NCBI RefSeq assembly: GCF_004794515.1
Contig: NZ_SSDF01000086.1
Coordinates: forward strand, 1-44,318
DNA: 44,318 bases
Source of the DNA: Microbacterium sp. A20
GTDB taxonomy: Bacteria > Actinomycetota > Actinomycetes > Actinomycetales > Microbacteriaceae
Direction: 5' to 3'
Shown: piece after piece, positions 7,528-14,613 of the stretch
How the letters are laid out: each line of letters opens with the position of its first letter
Numbering within the stretch: the stretch's first letter is position 1
The notes under the pieces: model-generated
The model's input: the letters and a program-made list of their open reading frames with translations, nothing else
The model's database searches: none
Told to the model about the DNA's origin: nothing
Position numbers and translations under genes: made by a program

Positions 7528-8441
7528 TGGGCGTCGATCACCCGGGTGAAGGGATGAGCGTTCAGGCGCTCATGCGCGAGGTCAAGCGCGTTGCGAAGGC
7601 TACGTTGCAGAACGCGTCGATCGGTCGAGCCGGCATCCGCGTCTACGATGGCGGCTGGATTCGGATCGAAGGCGGCGGTCTCGCCGTCACCGGCACCCAG
7701 ACCGTCAGCGGCCGCCTTGAAGGCTCCGGCGTTCTCGACTGGACAGGGAACGTGTACTTTCGCGGGCCGACAGGTGTCCAGGGGAACTTCGCGACGTCGG
7801 GCAACGCAACCATCGGCGGCGCGACAACGATTTCGGGCAGCCTGAACGTGACCGGCGCTACCACGCTGAACAACACGGTAACGATGAACGATGATCTCGC
7901 CCTGGGAAGCGGTCGAATCGTCGTCGGAAACATGATCATCCGGAAGACGGGCGCTGCGTCAGGGCAGATCATTTCCTCGGGGATCGTGTACATCGAAGGT
8001 GCGGGCATCCGTTTCACCGGGTCGGTGTACGCGGAGAACCATCTCGACGTCGTCGGAGATCTCAACGTTCAGGGGTCGAAGAACTTCAAGATGCCGCACC
8101 CGACCAAGGCGGGCGTGTGGCTGCGACACGGGTCGACGGAGTCGCCCGTTTCGGGGACCGAGTACACCGGCCGAGCTCGGTTCGGCGATGACGGGGCGGC
8201 GACCATCGAGCTCCCGGACTACTTCGAGGGACTGAACAAGCCCGAAGGACGCACGGTCCAGCTGACACCCGTTGGCCGCCCATTCCTGGTCGGCGCGGAC
8301 GACGTCACGGACGGGCGATTCACGGTGTACGGCGAGCCCGGTCGCGAAGTGTTCTGGCTGGTCAAGGCCGAGCGTTTCGGCGGCGACTTCTTGCTTGAGG
8401 AAGAAATCCCAGCCGACGAGTTCATGGAAGAGGAGTCGTGA
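7527..8441 (+). CDS. Minor tail / tail-tip fibre protein with beta-helix repeats
   Basis: A 304-residue protein. Residues 1-30 are helical. From about 35 to 180 it has short repeated beta turns rich in Gly, Thr and Asn (GSLNVTGATTLNNTVTM), like a triple beta-helix. The last 110 residues (KNFKMPHPTKAGVWLRHGS, then ELPDYFEGLN and VFWLVKAERFGGDF) match a C-terminal domain shared by many phage tail fibres, with the recurring His-Pro, ELPDYFE and final V-K-A-x-R elements. ATG 7527 overlaps the previous stop. The role in adsorption is inferred. Confidence 0.8.
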   Translation: MGVDHPGEGMSVQALMREVKRVAKATLQNASIGRAGIRVYDGGWIRIEGGGLAVTGTQTVSGRLEGSGVLDWTGNVYFRGPTGVQGNFATSGNATIGGATTISGSLNVTGATTLNNTVTMNDDLALGSGRIVVGNMIIRKTGAASGQIISSGIVYIEGAGIRFTGSVYAENHLDVVGDLNVQGSKNFKMPHPTKAGVWLRHGSTESPVSGTEYTGRARFGDDGAATIELPDYFEGLNKPEGRTVQLTPVGRPFLVGADDVTDGRFTVYGEPGREVFWLVKAERFGGDFLLEEEIPADEFMEEES

Positions 8442-9106
8442 TGACGAAGATCAACGGGGCAGCTGCGGCGGCTTGGCTGGGCGCCCAGGGAGCGCTCGCG
8501 CACCATGGCGCCTGCCTTCACTACGTCTGGCAGGCGTACAAGGCGCAGGGCGCATCGACCGGCCGCCACGCAGGAACTGCGCTCGAAGCATGGAACAAGA
8601 CCGAGCGCCGACACCCCGGCGACCGGAACCCGCCTGCCGGCGTCCCCGTGTGGTTCGGCGCGAAGGCCGGATCCGCCGCGGGCGACGTCGTCATCAGTCT
8701 CGGCGGCGGCAAGGTCGTCGCGACCGACTACCCGCGATACGGCGTCGTCGGCGTCTGCACGATCGCTCAGCGCCAGGCGCAGATCGGTCGACCCTACCTC
8801 GGCTGGTCGGAAGCGATCTTCGACCAGCAGATCGCCATCCCCGCGCCTGCATCCGGTGGCGGATCGTCCGTCGCACCGGCACCCCAGAAGAAGGAAGAAG
8901 AGGAAGAAGACATGATCATCATCATCCAGCGTGCGAACCCGCAGCTCGCCAAGGGGCGGCTTCTTCCGTCGGGGCGAACCCGCGAGATCACTCCCGCCGA
9001 GAACGCCGTCTACCGGTCGCTCGAGGGCAGGGGAGCGGCCGAGTTCGTGACTGTCTCGGACAAGGTCTACGAGAACCTTCTTTCGGGTTCCAAGGCAACC
9101 GTCTGA
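8441..9106 (+). CDS. Endolysin, CHAP/NlpC-P60-like cysteine peptidase or amidase
   Basis: A 221-residue protein starting the lysis cassette. Residues 1-130 hold a Cys-peptidase-like fold: the motif GACLHYVWQAY around residue 27 places a likely catalytic Cys at a helix start, and AGDVVISLGGGKVVATD resembles the beta strands that normally carry the catalytic His. That His is not obvious here. A Lys/Glu-rich linker near residues 148-157 joins a C-terminal part of about 65 residues (MIIIIQRANPQLAKGRLLPS onward), presumably wall binding. The start at ATG 8441 overlaps the previous stop, with GAGGAG just upstream. An in-frame ATG at 8912 behind AGGAAG may be a second start. Confidence 0.7.
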   Translation: MTKINGAAAAAWLGAQGALAHHGACLHYVWQAYKAQGASTGRHAGTALEAWNKTERRHPGDRNPPAGVPVWFGAKAGSAAGDVVISLGGGKVVATDYPRYGVVGVCTIAQRQAQIGRPYLGWSEAIFDQQIAIPAPASGGGSSVAPAPQKKEEEEEDMIIIIQRANPQLAKGRLLPSGRTREITPAENAVYRSLEGRGAAEFVTVSDKVYENLLSGSKATV

Positions 9107-9109
9107 GCC

Positions 9110-9427
9110 GTGGAGCTTCTCAACGGACCGTCGGGGGCAGCGATCCTCGGCGTCGTTGGGATTGCGATCGGCGCGCTCCTCTCCGGGCTGCTGAGACTCA
9201 TCCCCGCGAAGGGCTCACTCGAGCACCAGATGATCGACCAGCAGCAGGAACGCATCGAGTCTCTCGAGGGCCGTGTCGATCGGCTCGAGCCTCTACTCGT
9301 CTGGCATCAGCGGCGCGACGTCGCATGGGAGCGGCGCGAGTCGCAACTCATGAGCGGCGTCGAACGAGGCGAGTACCCGCCGTGGCCCGTCCGAACCGGA
9401 ATCCTCGCGGAGGAGAAGCATGACTGA
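9110..9427 (+). CDS. Small membrane protein with coiled coil, lysis cassette
   Basis: A 105-residue protein with one strong membrane segment ([19 protein letters not shown], residues 10-28) followed by a heptad-patterned helix ([20 protein letters not shown]) and a basic tail. Its position after the endolysin suggests a role in lysis, such as an antiholin or holin partner. No family was recognised. The start is GTG 9110, 3 nt after the endolysin stop, so translation is probably coupled. It overlaps the next gene by 8 nt. Confidence 0.65.
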   Translation: MELLNGPSGAAILGVVGIAIGALLSGLLRLIPAKGSLEHQMIDQQQERIESLEGRVDRLEPLLVWHQRRDVAWERRESQLMSGVERGEYPPWPVRTGILAEEKHD

Positions 9428-10088
9428 CACCGAAGCTCTGCTGAAAGCGTCTGTGCGTGAGCGCCGACGCCTGACGGCTCTATTCACGATCCTGCTGATC
9501 GTCGTCGCTGGCACCCTCGGCACGGCATGGCTGCTCGAGCGGTCGCGCGGCGACTCATGGCGCGACCAGGCCCTGCACTGGCAGGACGAATACGTGAGTC
9601 TCTATGACGAGTTCACCGCTTCGACGGGCGAGGAGCCTGAAGCTCCGGAGCCGGCCGACGTCGCCCAGGGCGCACCAGAAGCCGTGCCAGGCGAACCCGG
9701 CCCGGCCGGTGTCGCAGGAGTTCCCGGGCCTGTCGGCGCGCGTGGTCCCGGCCCGTCTGGACAGCAGATCCTCGACGGGATCACCCGCTGCTTCGCGGCG
9801 GGCACCTGCACGGCCCCGGCAGGCGAGGCAGGCCCGGCAGGGACGCCTGGTGCCGACTCGTCGGTTCCTGGTCCCGCCGGCCCCTCCGGTCCGGCCGGTG
9901 CCGCAGGGCCGGCGGGACCAGCGGGAGTCACCGGTCCTCAAGGGCCGGCTGGACCTGCCGGGCCCACCTGCCCGGACGGCTTCACCGCGACCGTCGCGTG
10001 GATCTCGGTGTCCCAGTCCGAGAGCGAGGTCGCTCAGCAACAGCAGGCGATCGTCTGCGTGCTCACAACGACAGGAGTAACCCCATGA
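9420..10088 (+). CDS. Membrane-anchored collagen-like protein in the lysis cassette
   Basis: A 222-residue protein with a basic N-terminus, one membrane segment (residues 20-40, [21 protein letters not shown]), a short acidic spacer, then two blocks of Gly-X-Y triplets rich in Pro and Ala (about residues 90-118 and 138-180), and a 40-residue C-terminal cap. Paired cysteines flank the blocks (CFAAGTC near 122-128, and one each near 183 and 213). A predicted trimeric stalk outside the membrane fits this layout. Function is unknown. Actinophages often carry collagen-like stretches in fibres, but a membrane anchor is unusual. ATG 9420 follows GAGGAG and overlaps the previous gene. Confidence 0.7.
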   Translation: MTDTEALLKASVRERRRLTALFTILLIVVAGTLGTAWLLERSRGDSWRDQALHWQDEYVSLYDEFTASTGEEPEAPEPADVAQGAPEAVPGEPGPAGVAGVPGPVGARGPGPSGQQILDGITRCFAAGTCTAPAGEAGPAGTPGADSSVPGPAGPSGPAGAAGPAGPAGVTGPQGPAGPAGPTCPDGFTATVAWISVSQSESEVAQQQQAIVCVLTTTGVTP

Positions 10089-10453
10089 ACAAGATCTGGT
10101 TCCCGCTCCAGCGGGCAATCCGCACGGCCGTCCAGGTCGTCGTGGCCGCCGCCGCCGTCCTTGCGGCGACAGTGGTCGTCGCACCGCAGATCCTCACCGC
10201 CATCCAGGATGTTCTCCCTGGACCCGTCGTCGCGTGGGTCACGGGCGCGATCGCAGTTCTCGCGGGCCTCAGCGCCGCAGTCGCCCGTGTGATGGCGATC
10301 CCCGCTGTTGACGAGTGGTTGCGTAGGTTCGGCGCGGGCTCCGCTCCGTCTGGCGCGGTCGCATACACGAGCGTCGACGGTGAACGGATCGGCATGACGC
10401 GTCGGCAGTGGCGGGCGCACCTGACGAGCTCTGAAGACTCCAAGGGGGAGTGA
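10085..10453 (+). CDS. Probable holin (two membrane segments)
   Basis: A 122-residue protein with two hydrophobic helices, at residues 12-35 ([18 protein letters not shown]) and 46-68 ([19 protein letters not shown]), and a charged C-terminal tail. This topology, the size, and the position close to the endolysin fit a class II-type holin that lets the endolysin through the cytoplasmic membrane. ATG 10085 lies within ATGA overlapping the previous stop, and AGGAG at 10073-10077 gives a 7-nt spacing. The call is by topology and context, not by sequence family. Confidence 0.65.
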   Translation: MNKIWFPLQRAIRTAVQVVVAAAAVLAATVVVAPQILTAIQDVLPGPVVAWVTGAIAVLAGLSAAVARVMAIPAVDEWLRRFGAGSAPSGAVAYTSVDGERIGMTRRQWRAHLTSSEDSKGE

Positions 10454-10905
10454 TGGCCAGGACGTACGCGTACACCTGGTCTCTCACCGATATCGGCCTC
10501 GGTGTGCTTACGTCGTGGATGCCCGAGGTCACGGTGCGCCCTGCAGTCTCAGCTTTCGGCCCAGACGGGCTCGTATCCGACGTTCGGGTGCAGGTCTCTG
10601 CAACAGGGGGCGTCTACTCCGCGACGTTGATCCCTTCTGGCGACCTTACCCCCGCCTCGGGCGGCGCGACGGGCGTGGACTACATCATCGAAGTCGGCCG
10701 ATTCGAGCTCGCCGACGACCTCACCAAGATCTGGCACGGCACTGAGGCGTGGAAGTTCACCGCCGTCGCCGGCGGCGGCAACGTCGGCGGCATGAACGGC
10801 GGCTCCCTGCTCGCCGTCTGGATCGGGCCGCCGTGGCCCGCTGGCTCACCCGCTGGCCTTTACATCGACACGACGCCACCGAATGCGTGGGGGATCAAGG
10901 AGTAG
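10453..10905 (+). CDS. Tail-fibre-like protein preceding the spike (function unknown)
   Basis: A 150-residue protein. The first 110 residues are beta-rich with a pattern seen in actinophage fibre adaptors (VYSATLIPSGDLTP, then YIIEVGRFELAD), and the end is a Pro/Trp-rich segment with LYIDTTPPNAWGIKE. It lies directly before the spike gene (2-nt gap), and its last codons provide the AAGGAG used by that gene. It may link the spike to the tail tip or cap it. It starts at ATG 10453 overlapping the holin stop (TGATG). The specific role is inferred from context only. Confidence 0.55.
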   Translation: MARTYAYTWSLTDIGLGVLTSWMPEVTVRPAVSAFGPDGLVSDVRVQVSATGGVYSATLIPSGDLTPASGGATGVDYIIEVGRFELADDLTKIWHGTEAWKFTAVAGGGNVGGMNGGSLLAVWIGPPWPAGSPAGLYIDTTPPNAWGIKE

Positions 10906-10907
10906 AC

Positions 10908-12554
10908 ATGGCGCTTCCAGCAGGAGTCACACAGCTCGGAACGTTCAAGGGCGCGAAGGGCGACAAGGGCCTCACCGGCACCCTCGCGTACGCGACCGTG
11001 GAGACGGTTCCGGCGGACCAGCCAGCCAGCGTCGAGATGATCGGGCCCGAGAACAATCGTGGCGCGCACTTCCGGGTCTCGCGCGGTCTTCCGGGACCGG
11101 GCGCAATCGAGAACGACGAAGCTATCGCAACGTATATCGGTGCCGACGATTCGGAGACGGCCACAGCACTGATGAGGCGTTACGTCTCAAGCGTGACCAT
11201 GGCCGGACCGGGCATCGACCCGACCGGCGTGACGGATTCAACCGTGGCGATGCAGGCGATCATTGACGCGAACCCGAACGGGCAGATCTATGTCCCTGCC
11301 GGCGTCTACAAGTTCACGACTCTGCGCCTGGACGCTGGACAGCTGCTGTTCGGGGTCGGGCGTTCGACCTACCGGGACCGATACTCCGTCTTCGGTACGC
11401 CGGGATGGTTGGACGACGCGAACTTCGGAGGCGCTGTTCTCCGATCGACCGCCGCGACGGGAACAGCGATCACGATCGTCGACCCGACAGAGGTAACCGA
11501 GGGTGGCCTGCTCGACCTGACGCTGATCGGGCCCGGCTCCGGCGCCGCAGTCGGTGTTCAGATCGGTGGCATCAGCCCGATCAAGTCGACCGTGAATCCG
11601 AAGATCCGCAACGTCGCCATCGGTAACTTCGCGACCGGGGCGCAGCTGGCCTATGTCAACGAGGGCGTGTTCGACGGGTGGACTTTCCGAGGCTGTCAGC
11701 TCGCGATCGAGTTCGTCGCGGCCGTGAACCACAATGTGTTCACTGGCCTCGACATCCAGTGGTGCGGCGACGGGGTCCGCATCGCCATTGGCTGCTACGC
11801 CAACACGTTCCTGTCGCCCATCTTTCAGTCTGACTCGGGCGTCGCAGTGCGCTCGGCGGGCACCAAGACAGCGTTCTACAACCCGTACTTCGAGAACATC
11901 GGCCAACAGGCAATGATCATCTCCGGCATGGGGAACAAGGTCGACTCGCCGTTCATCAACGACGTCGGGGACATCATCCAGATCGACGCTGGCGCGTCGG
12001 AGAACGAGATTGAGAACTTCGGGTGGCAGGGTGCGGCCGGCGCGATCGTCGACAACGGATCTCGTACGCGCATCAGCGGCCGCACAAACAACGTCTCGGG
12101 TACGGGCACGGGCCGGGTCGTCATCGACCCGGGGGAGCCGGGCACACCGTTCGGCCTCTGGAAGGGGTTCAACCCCACGCTCGGCGGCACAGGTTGGGCC
12201 ATCGGAAACGGAACGATCGTCGCGTCCTACACGCGCATCGGTCGCACCATTCACGAACGCGTGCTCATCACCTTTGGATCTACCAGCACCTTCGGCAGTG
12301 CCTCGCCGACAGTGTCCCTGCCAACGGACGCAGTGCCGCAATCGCGCGGCATGTTCGAGGCCGTGGGCGTCCGCAACGGCGTCGGTTCATTTCGGCTCTT
12401 CCCGCGGATCTCCGCCATCGGCGGCAGCGCCGTGCTCATCAATGCGATGGGCGCCAATGGCCAAGGCGTCGCGATGACCGCAACCACGCCTGCGGCATGG
12501 GCCTCGGGTGACACCCTCGAGGTGTACGGAACGTACGAGGCGACGCTTCTCTAG
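10908..12554 (+). CDS. Receptor-binding tail spike, pectate-lyase-like beta-helix
   Basis: A 548-residue protein. Residues 1-85 form a fibre-type adaptor with a short collagen-like piece (GAKGDKGLTG). Then GIDPTGVTDSTVAMQAII followed by IYVPAGVYKF is the entry signature of pectate_lyase_3-type right-handed beta-helices found in tail spikes (consensus: dgttDdTxAiQxAid ... ivlPaGxY). The helix runs to about residue 400, followed by a C-terminal beta-sandwich tip. Such spikes bind and often cut cell-surface polysaccharide. No catalytic residues could be assigned. ATG 10908 is 5 nt after AAGGAG. The stop TAG shares the CTAG at 12551-12554 with the converging ligase-like gene. Confidence 0.8.
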   Translation: MALPAGVTQLGTFKGAKGDKGLTGTLAYATVETVPADQPASVEMIGPENNRGAHFRVSRGLPGPGAIENDEAIATYIGADDSETATALMRRYVSSVTMAGPGIDPTGVTDSTVAMQAIIDANPNGQIYVPAGVYKFTTLRLDAGQLLFGVGRSTYRDRYSVFGTPGWLDDANFGGAVLRSTAATGTAITIVDPTEVTEGGLLDLTLIGPGSGAAVGVQIGGISPIKSTVNPKIRNVAIGNFATGAQLAYVNEGVFDGWTFRGCQLAIEFVAAVNHNVFTGLDIQWCGDGVRIAIGCYANTFLSPIFQSDSGVAVRSAGTKTAFYNPYFENIGQQAMIISGMGNKVDSPFINDVGDIIQIDAGASENEIENFGWQGAAGAIVDNGSRTRISGRTNNVSGTGTGRVVIDPGEPGTPFGLWKGFNPTLGGTGWAIGNGTIVASYTRIGRTIHERVLITFGSTSTFGSASPTVSLPTDAVPQSRGMFEAVGVRNGVGSFRLFPRISAIGGSAVLINAMGANGQGVAMTATTPAAWASGDTLEVYGTYEATLL

Positions 12555-13744
12555 CTGGCAATGCCGCTCATTGACCCCCGCTTTCCTGGAATCACTTCCG
12601 GGAAAGCGGGGGTCGTTAGTGCGTTGAGGCGGGCGAAGATCGCAAGAACGATCCATGCGGCGGGAGCGAGCTCCCAGACACCCGTGAGGTATGCGGGGGC
12701 GCTGGCGGCGAGGAACGACCCGATGAGTAGCGCGCGCTGGCGAGGCTCGACATCTCTGGAGCCGGAACGCAGCGACGACCAGTAGATACCGAGCAGGAGT
12801 AGCACTCCGATGCCGCCGAGATTGACCCCGGTTTCCAGCAGGAAGTTGTGAGCGGAGATTTCGTAGCCGCCGAGGACGCGGAATGATCCTGCGCCATATC
12901 CAACAACTGGATTGTCGGCCCACAGCTCGCGTGCGATGGGCCACAGCTTCAGGCGGCCTGACCAGTCGCCGGTTGCGCGATCACCGGACTCGAATGCCAG
13001 CGACGCCTGATCGGCAATCCCTGTGACGATGAGCGCGGCGACGGTCACGAAGACGATGACCACGAGGCGGACGCTCCGAAGCCGGAACATCTTCCATGCG
13101 AGGAGCCAAAGGAGCACGCATGCCAGACCGAGGTACGCGCCTCTGGTGCCGGTGAGCTCGACGCCGATGAGGATAGCTACCGTGGTCGTGCCGAGCGCCA
13201 CGTATGTGCGGATCGTTCGCTTCGGGGCCGTGGCCAGGAGGAGCACGATCAACGCGAAGCCGGCGGCGAAGGCGTAGCCGAGGTAGTTCTCGTTCAGGTC
13301 GCCGAGGCTGGAGCGCTCGACGGTCTCGCTGAAGATGGCGTCCGGATTCTCGAACATGATCCGAACGACCGCGGTGAAGGCACCTGCGAGGTATCCGATA
13401 GCTACGGCTCGCAACTGCCGCCTGGTCTGGATGAAGTCCAGCATGAAGACGAACATGATGAGCAGGGATGCCCATGTGAGGGTGCTCAGCGTGGACAGCG
13501 GATTGACGGTCCACATGTTGGAGGCGATGACCCAACAGGCCAGGGCGAAAGAGAGCAGCACGGTCGCCGTCACCTTGAGTGAAAGAGGTCGACCAAACAG
13601 GTAGACGAGGAGCGCGACGAACGGGCCCGCCGCCATCACCAGAGTGGGGTCGAACGTGGACAGCCCGGCGAGCCCGGCCATGAGCCATGTTCGCGGCCCA
13701 AGGCCGCGGAGCCCGGCGTCGGGCACCGCTTGTTTCTGTCGCAC
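12551..13744 (-). CDS. O-antigen ligase / Wzy-like polysaccharide polymerase-ligase membrane protein
   Basis: A 397-residue integral membrane protein with about 10-11 hydrophobic segments and the signature loop of the Wzy_C/O-antigen ligase family: a large loop with RLKLWPIARELWADNP, then GYGAGSFRVLGG and SAHNFLLETGVNLGGIGV. Family members join or polymerise surface glycans on lipid carriers. The start is GTG 13744. It lies 6 nt after TAGGAT, a leaderless-type promoter that includes the stop codon of the upstream gene. The last 20 residues are encoded by the hairpin at 12573-12614, and the stop shares CTAG with the spike gene. It is probably a lysogenic-conversion gene, but could be host. Confidence 0.8.
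   Translation of the reverse strand: MRQKQAVPDAGLRGLGPRTWLMAGLAGLSTFDPTLVMAAGPFVALLVYLFGRPLSLKVTATVLLSFALACWVIASNMWTVNPLSTLSTLTWASLLIMFVFMLDFIQTRRQLRAVAIGYLAGAFTAVVRIMFENPDAIFSETVERSSLGDLNENYLGYAFAAGFALIVLLLATAPKRTIRTYVALGTTTVAILIGVELTGTRGAYLGLACVLLWLLAWKMFRLRSVRLVVIVFVTVAALIVTGIADQASLAFESGDRATGDWSGRLKLWPIARELWADNPVVGYGAGSFRVLGGYEISAHNFLLETGVNLGGIGVLLLLGIYWSSLRSGSRDVEPRQRALLIGSFLAASAPAYLTGVWELAPAAWIVLAIFARLNALTTPAFPEVIPGKRGSMSGIAS
12573..12614. terminator. 19-bp hairpin between converging spike and ligase-like genes
   Basis: GACCCCCGCTTTCC pairs with GGAAAGCGGGGGTC, and the stem extends inward through one G-T pair to a 4-base loop (TCAC at 12592-12595). It is placed where both converging transcripts end. 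No run of T follows on either side, so it would act as a strong structural terminator without a U tract, or as a site for Rho-assisted ending. It lies inside the last 20 codons of the minus-strand gene. Confidence 0.7.
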
Positions 13745-13756
13745 TCGGCGATCCTA
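13745..13756 (-). promoter_or_regulatory. Leaderless-type promoter of the ligase-like gene
   Basis: Read on the minus strand, TAGGAT (13756-13751) is followed by 6 nt (CGCCGA) and the GTG start at 13744. In actinobacteria a TANNNT -10 box 6-7 nt before the start codon usually marks a leaderless mRNA. The TAG of this box is also the stop codon of the 71-residue gene. No ribosome binding site is visible. Confidence 0.55.
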
Positions 13757-13969
13757 GCGCGGGTCGCGGTCGGGCTTCGCCCCGCGGAACACGATGACGG
13801 CGTAGGTGGTAGCGCCGATAACTCCCGCGGCGATTCCCACGATCTCGTAGAGGCCCCAGGCCCGCTGCTCGGGGGCGATCAGGAACTGGGCTGCCATCCC
13901 GAGGAACATCGCCCCGAACAGAATGCCGAACGCGTTGATGAACGTCCGCGCCGGCATCTCGTTGGTCAT
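13754..13969 (-). CDS. Small two-helix membrane protein (unknown)
   Basis: A 71-residue protein with two predicted membrane helices, about residues 9-30 (TFINAFGILFGAMFLGMAA) and 40-60 (GLYEIVGIAAGVIGATTYAVI), and a basic C-terminal tail. No family was recognised. It lies 30 nt upstream in transcription from the PEGW-protein gene's stop and 9 nt before the ligase-like start. The start ATG 13969 has no ribosome binding site but has TAGCAT 6 nt upstream. It may be a subunit or modulator of the neighbouring glycan-modifying protein; this is inference. Confidence 0.6.
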   Translation of the reverse strand: MTNEMPARTFINAFGILFGAMFLGMAAQFLIAPEQRAWGLYEIVGIAAGVIGATTYAVIVFRGAKPDRDPR

Positions 13970-13981
13970 GGTGTCATGCTA
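13970..13981 (-). promoter_or_regulatory. Leaderless-type promoter of the 71-residue gene
   Basis: On the minus strand TAGCAT (13981-13976) is followed by GACACC and the ATG at 13969, an exact 6-nt spacing. No Shine-Dalgarno sequence is present. Confidence 0.55.
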
Positions 13982-13999
13982 GCCCGGTCCGCGTTCCTG

Positions 14000-14275
14000 C
14001 TACACCGTTCGCACGGAGAGCATCTGCCAGCCCTCGGGGACCTGGGCCTCGAGCGCTGCCATGTCGTCAGCCTCGATCTCACGTTCACCGTCGCGGCGCT
14101 CGAACTTGCCCTCGACCGATCGCACCGGGGTTCCGTTCGTCATGGTCGGGATCGCGGAGACGAGCTCCCAGCCTTCGGGCGCCTGCGCGACGAGCTGCGC
14201 GCGAACCTCTGCGAGCTCTTCACCCTTGAGGGTGATCGTGTGCGTCTCGATGGGGCGGATGAGTCCGATGAGCAT
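14000..14275 (-). CDS. Small soluble protein with duplicated PEGW motif (unknown)
   Basis: A 91-residue protein containing two related segments, QLVAQAPEGWELVSA (residues 27-41) and ALEAQVPEGWQMLSV (residues 74-88), separated by a charged strand region. This looks like an internal duplication of a roughly 45-residue unit. Short PEGW-containing domains occur in DUF4177-like proteins, but I cannot assign it. The start ATG 14275 lacks a ribosome binding site and lies 6 nt after TAGGCT. It is the first gene of the minus-strand cassette. Confidence 0.6.
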   Translation of the reverse strand: MLIGLIRPIETHTITLKGEELAEVRAQLVAQAPEGWELVSAIPTMTNGTPVRSVEGKFERRDGEREIEADDMAALEAQVPEGWQMLSVRTV

Positions 14276-14287
14276 CAGACCAGCCTA
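14276..14287 (-). promoter_or_regulatory. Leaderless-type promoter of the PEGW gene
   Basis: On the minus strand TAGGCT (14287-14282) is followed by GGTCTG and the ATG at 14275, again with a 6-nt spacing and no ribosome binding site. Confidence 0.55.
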
Positions 14288-14613
14288 GGCCGCCGACGCA
14301 CGCGAGAACCCCGGCACGTCAGGGGGAGGTCCGGGGTTCTCGGCACGGCCAACGTACACCTCGTGGCGACGAGTGTGAAGGCGTCTCGTGAGCGCTCGAC
14401 GGTCCACGGCTATAGACAGCCAGACGGCGCTGTCGTATCGTGCGAGGTCAGCGCGGTTACGCGGTAGCGCGGTTCGGGGGAGGTCCCGTTCACCGAGCTG
14501 AGGCCTTCCGCCGAGTACATGCGAAAGCTGTGCGGAGCGGAAGGCCAACTCGTTCTCCGTCTGGTCGTCGAGCGCCACGGCGCTGACGCATTCGTGGAAC
14601 GGAGAAGGAAGAT
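14288..14613. other. Divergent intergenic region with two inverted repeats
   Basis: About 330 nt between the minus-strand cassette and the GntR-type gene, with no convincing gene. It contains a 12-bp hairpin (CGAGAACCCCGG at 14303-14314 with CCGGGGTTCTCG at 14331-14342) and a 10-bp inverted repeat (GGCCTTCCGC at 14502-14511 with GCGGAAGGCC at 14537-14546). A TATAGA box at 14411 is a weak promoter candidate for the regulator. A minus-strand open frame here looks like a by-product of high GC. Confidence 0.55.

Noticed and set aside
9602..9931. Minus-strand collagen-like frame opposite the collagen-like gene
   Set aside because: Gly-Pro-Ala codons (GGC, CCG, GCC) read as similar residues on the opposite strand, so this is a compositional mirror without a start site.
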